Assembly (NCBI GenBank): GCA_007121575.1
Contig: SKKJ01000044.1
Location: forward strand, 1 to 5,781
Source of the DNA: Natronomonas sp.
Lineage (GTDB): Archaea; Halobacteriota; Halobacteria; Halobacteriales; Haloarculaceae
Length of the DNA: 5,781 bases
Direction: 5' to 3'
Part shown: one piece after another, positions 1 through 5,781 of the stretch
Layout: every line of letters starts with the position of its first letter
Numbering within the stretch: position 1 is the first letter of the stretch
Made by a program: the position numbers and the translations under genes
The notes under the pieces: generated by a model
Database searches by the model: none
Seen by the model: only the letters and a program-made list of their open reading frames with translations
What the model was told of the DNA's origin: nothing

Positions 1-130
1 ACTTTACTCCTTTGAGAGCACCGATACGGAATTTAGATACGAATCGTCTTCTCAACAGTTCGAAGCGAGCTCTTTCAGTGCATGTTGAACGACAACCAAC
101 CGAATATGATATTTCACCGTTTAAACCCTG

Positions 131-157
131 AAAACCGGACGACTCCGGCCGCTTTTT
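131..157. terminator. Candidate (possibly bidirectional) terminator hairpin with T-run
   Basis: A perfect 5-bp inverted repeat, CCGGA (135-139) and TCCGG (144-148), encloses the loop CGAC. It is preceded by AAAA (131-134) and followed by CCGC and TTTTT (153-157). T-rich tracts alone can terminate archaeal transcription, so the T-run could end a plus-strand transcript entering from the left. The A-run would act for a minus-strand transcript. An open plus-strand frame ending with TGA at 129-131 lies directly before it, which fits a gene end but is weak support. The stem is short and could be chance. Confidence 0.3.
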
Positions 158-194
158 AAAGCGTGTTCAAATCGCGCTACATCTGCCGTTTGGG

Positions 195-231
195 ATACGC
201 TTTTATATCTGTAGTACTCATATATAATATA
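195..231 (+). promoter_or_regulatory. prkA1 promoter: Candidate archaeal promoter: two TATA-like boxes
   Basis: TTTTATATC at 201-209 resembles a haloarchaeal TATA box and has a purine-containing GATACGC (194-200) in the place of a TFB recognition element. A second AT stretch, TATATAATATA, lies at 221-231. With the usual spacing of about 25 nt from TATA box to start site, transcription would begin near 230 or near 250. That would give a 5' leader of about 140-165 nt before ATG 393. This is the only clear TATA-like sequence ahead of the operon, and no comparable box lies at the usual distance for a leaderless start. The sequence CATAATC near 326-332 is a weaker alternative. Confidence 0.5.
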
Positions 232-307
232 GTCTCGGTATTACTGTCGTCGTCCGCCGTACCACGCTGTCATCTCTCTGCGTAGTCTTCTGGTCGACAC
301 CGCTGTT

Positions 308-382
308 TGGTATGGCTTACCACGGCATAATCCTGGGACGGCTGCCAGCCCGGACACCCGGGTGAGACGCCCCGTGCGTCTC
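308..382 (+). promoter_or_regulatory. Structured GC-rich leader with four consecutive short inverted repeats
   Basis: Four perfect short inverted repeats follow one another just before the first gene. They are TGGTA/TACCA (308-312 and 318-322, 5-nt loop), GGCT/AGCC (340-343 and 347-350, 3-nt loop), the 10-bp palindrome CACCCGGGTG (355-364), and GAGACG/CGTCTC (364-369 and 377-382, 7-nt loop CCCCGTG). The last stem ends 10 nt before ATG 393. If transcription starts at the TATA boxes near 201-231, all four lie in the 5' untranslated leader and could fold near the translation start. The palindrome at 355-364 could instead be a protein-binding site. Neither role is shown by the sequence, and each stem alone is short enough to occur by chance. 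Confidence 0.35.
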
Positions 383-383
383 C

Positions 384-388
384 GTGAT
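384..388 (+). promoter_or_regulatory. Ribosome binding site supporting the ATG 393 start
   Basis: GTGAT matches five bases of the archaeal Shine-Dalgarno consensus (GGAGGTGATC) and ends 4 nt before ATG 393. Because this GTG is better read as part of a ribosome binding site, it argues against using GTG 384 as the start codon, although that codon is in frame. A further in-frame ATG lies at 402. Confidence 0.45.
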
Positions 389-392
389 AGTA

Positions 393-2465
393 ATGAGCGA
401 TATGGAAACCCTCGAAGAACTCAGTAAGGAGTACCGAAGTACGATACCAGCCGACTTTCGCAGAACCCGCTCGTTTCAGTGGTACCTCGATACGTTATAT
501 GAAGATCCGAAAATCGCCCGCAATGCCCACCAACGGGTCGCTGACATGTTCGATTACTACGGAACATCGTACGATGAAACTGCAGGCGTCGTTGAGTACG
601 CCCTTGCAGCTGAGGACCCGCTCGGCGACGGTGAAAACACCTTTTACGGACACGTCATCCACGAAGCGATCCACGAATTTACGAATAAAGTGAAATCGGG
701 CGCTCGTGGACTCGGCCCCGAAAAGCGAATCAAACTATTACTTGGACCAGTTGGCTCCGGAAAATCCGACTTTGACCGGCAGGTACGCCGATATTTCGAG
801 GATTACACCGCCCATGAAGCAGGACGAATGTACACCTTCCGCTGGACGGGGCTCTGTGACGTTCTCTTCGATCAAGACCCGGCTGATGACGTGGTTCGCT
901 CTCCGATGAACCAAGATCCGCTCGTGTTACTTCCGATTGAACAACGTGAACGCGTTCTCAACGGCATCAACGACGTGCTCGATGCACCGTATACGATCCG
1001 AAACGAGCAATCGTTGGATCCGGCGAGCGAGTTCTATATGGACGCGTTGTTGGATCACTACGACGACGATCTGCAAGCCGTCCTCGAAAACCACATCGAA
1101 GTTATCAGACTCATTGCCGACGAGAACAAGCGCCAAGCGATCGAGACGTTCGAACCGAAAGACAAGAAAAACCAGGACGAGACCGAACTCACCGGCGATG
1201 TCAACTACTCGAAGATCGCGGTTTACGGCGAGAGTGATCCCCGGGCATTCGATTATTCTGGGGCGTTTTGTAACGCCAATCGAGGAATCTTCTCCGGTGA
1301 GGAACTGTTGAAATTACAGCGGGAGTTCTTGTACGATTTCTTGCACGCGACACAAGAACAGACGATCAAGCCGAAAAACAATCCGCGAATCGATATCGAC
1401 CAAGTCATCGTCGGTCGGACGAACATGCCTGAGTACCGCGAAAAGAAGGGTGACGAAAAGATGGAGGCGTTCAACGACCGAACGAAGCGGATCGATTTCC
1501 CCTACGTCCTTCAGTACGAAGAAGAATCTAAGATCTACCGAAAGATGCTGAACAACGCCGACGTACCGGATATCCACGTCGAACCTCACACGCTGGAGAT
1601 GGCCGGTCTCTTCGGCGTGCTCACGAGGATCGAAGAACCTGACGGCGGCAATATCTCTATCATTCAAAAAGCCAAAGCGTACAACGGCGAGCTGGAGGAA
1701 GGCGATGATATCGATGTGAAAAAGCTCCGCGAAGAGGGAGCGAACGCGGCCGATATCGGCGAGGGAATGGACGGCGTTTCACCGCGGTTCATCGGCGATG
1801 AAATCGCCGAAGCGATCATGGATTCGATGCATCGCGAGCGAATGTTTCTGTCGGCACTCACCGCGTTCAACCATCTCGAAGGGAACCTCGAAAATCACGG
1901 TTCGATCCCGACTGAGAACTTCGAAACGTACTACCGATATCTCGAACTCGTGCGTGACGAATACAAAGCTCGGGCGATCGAGGACGTTCGACACGCGCTC
2001 GCATACGATCTGGACGAAATTCAGCGACAGGGTGAGAAATACATGGATCACGTGATGGCCTACATCGATGATGACACCATCGAAGACACGATCACTGGTC
2101 GCGAACAAGAGCCCGATGAGACCTTCCTCCGGGCCGTAGAGGAGAAACTCAATGTGCCGGAGGATCGGAAAGACGATTTCCGCCAGGAAGTCGCAAACTG
2201 GGTCAGCCGACGCGCCCGCGGCGGTGATACCTTCGAACCACAAGATAACGACCGACTTCGTCGAGCCCTCGAGCGGAAGCTATGGGACGATAAGAAACAC
2301 AACATCAACTTCTCGGCACTCGTCTCGAGCGGAGAGCTCGATGACGACGAGCGCAACGCGTGGATAGACGCGCTCGAAGAGCAAGGATACAGCACCGAAG
2401 GGGCGAAGGAGGTACTTGAGTTCGCCGGCGCCGAGGTCGCCAAAACAGAAATGGAATCGGAATGA
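393..2465 (+). CDS. prkA1: PrkA family AAA+ protein (annotated serine protein kinase), canonical copy
   Basis: 690 aa from ATG 393; E. coli YeaG and Bacillus PrkA are somewhat shorter (about 630-645 aa). No signal peptide or membrane segment is seen, so it is probably cytoplasmic. The N-terminal half is the PrkA AAA domain: Walker A GPVGSGKS at residues 118-125; the family-typical box around PKDKKNQD..ELTGDVNY at 253-272; DPRAF at 282-286; a Walker B-like region ending in E303-E304; a sensor-1-like GRTN with N344; and candidate arginine fingers R363 and R366. The C-terminal PrkA domain is also close to bacterial PrkA, with YMDHV near 550 followed by TGREQEPDE, RKDDFRQE and ALVSS. Classical eukaryotic-type kinase motifs (HRD, DFG) are not seen, so the kinase name rests on family annotation; ATP-dependent protease activity has been reported for the Bacillus member. 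It is the first gene of the operon and overlaps the next by 4 nt. The start could be GTG 384, giving 693 aa, or ATG 402. Family assignment is secure, but the substrate is unknown. Confidence 0.96.
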   Translation: MSDMETLEELSKEYRSTIPADFRRTRSFQWYLDTLYEDPKIARNAHQRVADMFDYYGTSYDETAGVVEYALAAEDPLGDGENTFYGHVIHEAIHEFTNKVKSGARGLGPEKRIKLLLGPVGSGKSDFDRQVRRYFEDYTAHEAGRMYTFRWTGLCDVLFDQDPADDVVRSPMNQDPLVLLPIEQRERVLNGINDVLDAPYTIRNEQSLDPASEFYMDALLDHYDDDLQAVLENHIEVIRLIADENKRQAIETFEPKDKKNQDETELTGDVNYSKIAVYGESDPRAFDYSGAFCNANRGIFSGEELLKLQREFLYDFLHATQEQTIKPKNNPRIDIDQVIVGRTNMPEYREKKGDEKMEAFNDRTKRIDFPYVLQYEEESKIYRKMLNNADVPDIHVEPHTLEMAGLFGVLTRIEEPDGGNISIIQKAKAYNGELEEGDDIDVKKLREEGANAADIGEGMDGVSPRFIGDEIAEAIMDSMHRERMFLSALTAFNHLEGNLENHGSIPTENFETYYRYLELVRDEYKARAIEDVRHALAYDLDEIQRQGEKYMDHVMAYIDDDTIEDTITGREQEPDETFLRAVEEKLNVPEDRKDDFRQEVANWVSRRARGGDTFEPQDNDRLRRALERKLWDDKKHNINFSALVSSGELDDDERNAWIDALEEQGYSTEGAKEVLEFAGAEVAKTEMESE
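2462..2465 (+). other. ATGA stop/start overlap coupling the two PrkA genes
   Basis: The bases ATGA hold the start codon of the second PrkA gene (2462-2464) and the stop codon of the first (2463-2465). No Shine-Dalgarno-like sequence lies at a useful distance; the nearest, GAGGT at 2433-2437, is 24 nt away. Translation of the second protein therefore probably depends on ribosomes finishing the first, which would tie the amounts of the two proteins together. Confidence 0.85.
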
Positions 2466-4750
2466 CCGCCGACGATTACATTCACCGAGCCGACGAGACG
2501 CTTCGTGAAACGTACGAACCCCCGATGGATATCTCGGCATACGTCGAGACGATCTTCGAAAATCCGACTTCAGCCGCGCATGCGTCGAAGTATCTCCTCG
2601 CTGCGATCGAAGCCGTCGGAACCCGAACCGTTATCGAAGAAGGTGAAAAAAAGGAGCGGTATCGGTTCTTCGATGATCCACACAACGACGGCCAACACGC
2701 GATCTTGGGCAACACAGATGTGTTGAACGATTTCGTGACAGACCTTCGGTCGATCGCCGCTCGACGGGGGAAAGAAGAGAAGATCCTGTGGATCGATGGC
2801 CCGACCGCGACCGGAAAATCTGAACTCAAACGTTGTTTGGTAAACGGACTGCGGGAGTTCTCGAAAACGGAGGAGGGTCGCCGATACACCGTCGAATGGA
2901 ACATTGCCGCGACGCCGGACGTTTCATCGGGAATGACGTACGGCGACCGTCCCCCGTCTGATGAGGACGATTGGTATCCATCCCCCGTTCAATCGCATCC
3001 ACTATCGGTCTTTCCGGAACCGGTCCGGAACGAACTCCTCGCAGAGTTGAACGAAACGCACGATGACCATATCCCGATTCACCTCGAGACGCGTCTCGAT
3101 CCGTTCAGTTATGAAGCGTACGCACACCTCGAAGAGCAGTACCGCAGACAGAGAGTGAATGATCTCTTTTCTGCGGTCACGGATACAAAGCACCTCCGTG
3201 TGAAAAATTTCGTCGTCGACGTTGGACGCGGCATCGGCGTCCTTCACAGCGAAGACGACGGCTCGCCGAAAGAGCGGCTCGTCGGCTCGTGGATGGCCGG
3301 AATGCTTCAACAGCTCGATTCGAGAGGCCGAAAAAATCCACAGGCGTTCAGCTACGATGGCGTTCTCTCCCAGGGCAACGGTCTTTTGACGATCGTCGAA
3401 GATGCGGCACAGCACGCCGATTTGCTCCAGAAACTGTTAAACATCCCCGACGAAAAAACCGTTAAATTAGATAAGGGAATCGGGATGGATATCGATACGC
3501 AGATCATCATCATCTCGAATCCCGACCTCGAAGCACAGTTAAACAGACATGCTGAAGCGGAGGGTTCAGATCCACTGAAAGCGCTCAAACGCCGGCTCGA
3601 TAAACACGAGTTCTCGTATCTGACGAACCTTTCGTTAGAAGCGGAACTCGTCCATCGGGAACTGACGAACGAAACGGCGATCTGGGATGTCTCATCCTAC
3701 GACGAAATCGACGAGATCGACGAGAAAATTCGCGAGCCGCTCGTTATCCCGGTTCGGCACGCCGATACCGACATTCACGACCGTGAGCTCGCACCTCATA
3801 CGGTCGAAGCCGCCGCACTCTACGCCGTCGTAACGAGACTCGATGCAGATTCGCTCCCGTCTGGGCTGGATATCGTCGATAAAGCGCTCATCTATGATCG
3901 CGGGTATCTCCAAGACGGGGACGAACGTCTGGATAAAGACGAATTCGACTTCGCTGAGGCGACGGATGGGGCGCACGGAATTCCGATAACGTTCACCCGA
4001 GATATCATCGCGGACCTCCTCTATGAGACGACGGACCGCCATCACCAAACGTTGAACGTCGAAGATGTCATCATGCCGCGGGATGTGCTGAACGAGATGG
4101 TTTCCGGCCTCGATGAAGCGCCGATGTTCTCGACGAGCGAGCGGACGGAGTATGAAGCGAGAGTTGTGCCCGTTAAACAGTACGTCTTCAGCCAACAGGA
4201 GGCCGACGTGATCGATGCGATTATGCGTGAAAAGCAAGTCGACGAGGAAACCGTCGAAACGTATCTCGAACACGTGTACGCATGGGTCGAAGACGAGACG
4301 ATCGAGAACGACCGGGGCGAATCGATCCAGCCGGACGCGTTGAAGATGAAAGTGTTCGAAATCGAGCACCTCGGCCGGTTCGACGAAGCGGACTACGACG
4401 GTACCGATCCGAACGAGGAAGTTGTATCATTCAGGTCAGACCGTGTCATCACCGCGTTAAACCGTCACGCCTGGCAGAGCAGAGACGAGAACTTTCGAGC
4501 GTCCGACGTGGATCTTCACGAACTTCCGATCATCGAATCGGTGCTCGGAAGCTACGATTGGAACGACGTCAAACGGACCTACGAGGACCTTTCGCCCACC
4601 CAGTGGGCGGATCCACCGTCCGGAACCGAGACGGAGTCCGTCAAGGCTCGAACGATCGAAAACATGCAAGAGCTGTTCGGCTACTCGGCGGCATCGGCCG
4701 AGCTGACCAGCCGATACGTGATGGAACAGATCAACCACAGATGGAACTGA
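2462..4750 (+). CDS. prkA2: Divergent PrkA family AAA+ protein (second paralogue)
   Basis: 762 aa, about 70 residues longer than its upstream neighbour and over 100 longer than bacterial PrkA. It keeps an AAA+ core: Walker A GPTATGKS at residues 113-120; NPQAF at 292-296, matching DPRAF of the first copy; a Walker B-like GLLTIVED at 307-314; a sensor-1-like IIIISN ending in N353; and arginines R377-R378 as candidate arginine fingers. A PLSVFPEPVRNELL stretch near 180 matches PLVLLPIEQRERVL of the first copy. It lacks the PKD-KNQD/ELTGD-NY box typical of PrkA; that segment (about 246-291) is unrelated by eye. The C-terminal domain is recognisable from YLEHVYAWVEDETIEN (from 601), but an extra segment of roughly 40 residues lies around 684-721. 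The protein is acidic, with no signal peptide or membrane segment. Starting at ATG 2462 it overlaps the previous gene. It is probably a partner of the first PrkA, perhaps in a mixed ring. The function is unproven; the ATPase fold is well supported. Confidence 0.94.
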   Translation: MTADDYIHRADETLRETYEPPMDISAYVETIFENPTSAAHASKYLLAAIEAVGTRTVIEEGEKKERYRFFDDPHNDGQHAILGNTDVLNDFVTDLRSIAARRGKEEKILWIDGPTATGKSELKRCLVNGLREFSKTEEGRRYTVEWNIAATPDVSSGMTYGDRPPSDEDDWYPSPVQSHPLSVFPEPVRNELLAELNETHDDHIPIHLETRLDPFSYEAYAHLEEQYRRQRVNDLFSAVTDTKHLRVKNFVVDVGRGIGVLHSEDDGSPKERLVGSWMAGMLQQLDSRGRKNPQAFSYDGVLSQGNGLLTIVEDAAQHADLLQKLLNIPDEKTVKLDKGIGMDIDTQIIIISNPDLEAQLNRHAEAEGSDPLKALKRRLDKHEFSYLTNLSLEAELVHRELTNETAIWDVSSYDEIDEIDEKIREPLVIPVRHADTDIHDRELAPHTVEAAALYAVVTRLDADSLPSGLDIVDKALIYDRGYLQDGDERLDKDEFDFAEATDGAHGIPITFTRDIIADLLYETTDRHHQTLNVEDVIMPRDVLNEMVSGLDEAPMFSTSERTEYEARVVPVKQYVFSQQEADVIDAIMREKQVDEETVETYLEHVYAWVEDETIENDRGESIQPDALKMKVFEIEHLGRFDEADYDGTDPNEEVVSFRSDRVITALNRHAWQSRDENFRASDVDLHELPIIESVLGSYDWNDVKRTYEDLSPTQWADPPSGTETESVKARTIENMQELFGYSAASAELTSRYVMEQINHRWN

Positions 4751-4752
4751 CT

Positions 4753-4759
4753 GAGGTGA
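4753..4759 (+). promoter_or_regulatory. Strong Shine-Dalgarno site for the YeaH-family gene
   Basis: GAGGTGA is an exact match to seven bases of the archaeal Shine-Dalgarno consensus and ends 6 nt before ATG 4766. It begins 2 nt after the stop codon of the second PrkA gene. It fixes the start of the third gene and contrasts with the second gene, which has no such site, so the third protein can be translated independently of coupling. Confidence 0.85.
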
Positions 4760-4765
4760 AAGACG

Positions 4766-5781
4766 ATGGGACTTAAAGACGACCTCGAACGATATCGGGA
4801 AGTCGGCGAATCGAAGAGACAGGACCTCGCCGAATTCATTCAGTACGGCGATCTCGGGAACTCACGCCCCGACAGCGTGAAGATACCGATCAAAATCGTC
4901 GATCTCCCGTCGTTCGTCTATGATCAACGAGACATGGGGGGCGTCGGTCAGGGGCAAGGCGGGACCCCCGAGATCGGAGACCCGGTCGGCAAACCCGAGG
5001 AAAGCGCGTCGGATGGCGATGACGGCGATGGCGACGAAGCCGGCGAGGAGACGAGCGAACACGAGTACTATGAGATGGATCCCGAAGAGTTCGCTCGCGA
5101 ACTCGATGAAGAGCTCGGCCTCGATCTCGAGCCGAAGGGAAAGAAGGTTCTTGAAGAGACGGAGGGTGACTTCACCGATATCACTCGAAGCGGCCCCGCG
5201 AGTACGCTCGATTTCGAGCGGCTCTTCAAAGAGGGGCTAAAGCGAAAGCTGGCGATGGATTTCGATGAAGACTACGTCAAAGAAGCCCTTCGTGTTGAAG
5301 GATGGGCATCCCAGACAGTCTTCGAGTGGGCACGTGCAAAGCACATCCCAGTCTCTCGAGCCTGGATCGAAGATGCATACGAGTCGATCCCTGAAACGGA
5401 GCGATCACGCTGGAGTTCGATCGATGAGATGGAGGCAAACGTCGAAAACGAGCCGACAGCAGCCCGTATCCGTCGCGAGGGGATCAAAGAGATCCCGTTC
5501 CGTCGAGCGGACGAACGGTACCGCTATCCGGAGATCACCACAGAGCGCGAAAAGAACGTCGTGGTCGTCAACATCCGAGACGTCTCCGGATCGATGCGCG
5601 AGTCGAAACGGGAACTCGTCGAACGAACGTTCACGCCGCTGGATTGGTATCTGACGGGGAAATACGATAACGCGGAGTTCGTGTATATCGCTCACGACGC
5701 GGAGGCGTGGGAAGTCGACCGCGAGGAGTTTTTCGGCATCAGAAGCGGTGGGGGAACTCGGATCTCCAGCGCGTACGAACT
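4766..5781 (+). CDS. yeaH: YeaH/YhbH family (DUF444/UPF0229) protein with VWA-type metal site, 3' end missing
   Basis: The frame is open from ATG 4766 to the window edge: 338 complete codons, with the C-terminus missing. Bacterial YeaH is about 430 aa, so perhaps 90 residues are lost. The N-terminus (1-55) leads into a GGVGQGQGG segment (58-66) like the Gly/Gln-rich stretch of the family. A very acidic, low-complexity linker (about 78-108, rich in D, E and G) follows. The part from about 265 on is a von Willebrand A-type fold: NVVVVNI strand, then DVSGSM at 272-277, giving the metal-binding D272, S274 and S276. [17 protein letters not shown] and [10 protein letters not shown] (T331 as the third metal-site residue) match the family closely. 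It is probably cytoplasmic. In bacteria it is encoded beside PrkA/YeaG and is believed to work with it, perhaps as an adaptor or substrate-presenting partner. It starts 15 nt after the second PrkA gene, in the same operon. Family assignment is secure; the molecular role is not. Confidence 0.95.
   Translation, partial: MGLKDDLERYREVGESKRQDLAEFIQYGDLGNSRPDSVKIPIKIVDLPSFVYDQRDMGGVGQGQGGTPEIGDPVGKPEESASDGDDGDGDEAGEETSEHEYYEMDPEEFARELDEELGLDLEPKGKKVLEETEGDFTDITRSGPASTLDFERLFKEGLKRKLAMDFDEDYVKEALRVEGWASQTVFEWARAKHIPVSRAWIEDAYESIPETERSRWSSIDEMEANVENEPTAARIRREGIKEIPFRRADERYRYPEITTEREKNVVVVNIRDVSGSMRESKRELVERTFTPLDWYLTGKYDNAEFVYIAHDAEAWEVDREEFFGIRSGGGTRISSAYE

Larger units (their letters stand above)
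1..392. other. Intergenic region and leader upstream of the prkA operon
   Basis: No convincing gene is visible here. Positions 1-240 are clearly more AT-rich than the operon. On the plus strand, one frame is open from the left edge to TGA at 129-131 and another to TGA at 86-88. Both are short, start outside the window and use codons such as AGA, ATA and TTA that the operon genes use little, so neither can be called a gene tail with confidence. On the minus strand, one frame is open from about 166 down to the left edge but has no ATG or GTG start. The region does hold a hairpin with a T-run (131-157), TATA-like boxes (201-231) and a run of small inverted repeats (308-382). It most likely serves as the promoter and 5' leader of the operon. 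Confidence 0.7.

Noticed and set aside
260..324. Direct repeat TACCACG (260-266 and 318-324)
   Set aside because: Seven bases repeated twice at 58-nt spacing is within chance expectation, and no further copy was seen.
384..392. GTG 384 as start codon of the first PrkA gene
   Set aside because: It is possible and in frame, but GTGAT here fits a ribosome binding site for ATG 393, and the added residues (M-I-V) match nothing known in the family. The start remains open between 384, 393 and 402.
937..1311. Plus-strand open frame of 124 codons within the first PrkA gene
   Set aside because: It is rich in Ser, Thr and Arg with no motif, and overlaps strongly conserved PrkA sequence in the correct frame.
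1779..2243. Minus-strand open frame of 154 codons opposite the first PrkA gene
   Set aside because: It is antisense to the conserved C-terminal PrkA domain, with no ribosome binding site or recognisable family.
3692..4369. Minus-strand open frame of 225 codons opposite the second PrkA gene
   Set aside because: It lies wholly inside a well-supported gene with clear family motifs, and its translation shows no recognisable domain. Long antisense frames are common opposite GC-rich haloarchaeal genes.
4282..4776. Plus-strand open frame of 164 codons in another phase, bridging the end of PrkA2 and the start of the YeaH-family gene
   Set aside because: Its translation is very Arg/Ser/Pro-rich, as expected from an out-of-phase reading of acidic haloarchaeal codons, and it crosses a real stop and start. 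No motif supports it.
4920..5654. Two plus-strand open frames (4920-5240 and 5265-5654) in another phase over the YeaH-family gene
   Set aside because: Both are Arg/Ser-rich out-of-phase readings. The frame from ATG 4766 runs through the same region without a stop and carries the DVSGSM and GGGT motifs.

Overview
The window looks like chromosomal DNA of a halophilic archaeon with moderate GC content. The predicted proteins are rich in Asp and Glu, the promoter region carries archaeal TATA-like boxes, one ribosome binding site matches the 3' end of archaeal 16S rRNA (GAGGTGA), and the gene order is one known from haloarchaea. No species can be named from the sequence alone.

Layout: positions 1-392 hold no convincing gene. 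They contain a hairpin followed by a T-run (131-157), two TATA-like boxes (about 201-231), and a GC-rich leader with four consecutive short inverted repeats (308-382) ending just before the first start codon. After that comes a tightly packed plus-strand operon of three genes. The first is a PrkA-family AAA+ protein (393-2465, 690 aa). The second is a divergent PrkA paralogue (2462-4750, 762 aa), whose start overlaps the first gene's stop by 4 nt. The third is a YeaH/YhbH (DUF444/UPF0229) protein with a von Willebrand factor A-type metal site (4766 to the window end, incomplete), 15 nt further on.

How they may work together: in bacteria, PrkA/YeaG and YeaH/YhbH are often encoded side by side, frequently with SpoVR/YcgB, and are tied to stress, starvation and sporulation responses. 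PrkA is usually annotated as a serine protein kinase, although its visible motifs are those of an AAA+ ATPase, and the Bacillus protein has been reported to have ATP-dependent protease activity. Here two different PrkA proteins are translationally coupled and followed by a VWA-type partner. This resembles other AAA+/VWA pairs (MoxR-, RavA/ViaA-, CbbQ/CbbO-like). A SpoVR gene is expected just beyond the right edge, but it is not in the window.

The module itself is known in haloarchaea as a set of annotated families. Its biochemical role in archaea is, to my knowledge, not established. The most interesting observations are the asymmetric divergence of the two PrkA copies and the long, structured leader. 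No mobile element, CRISPR array, tRNA or rRNA was seen.
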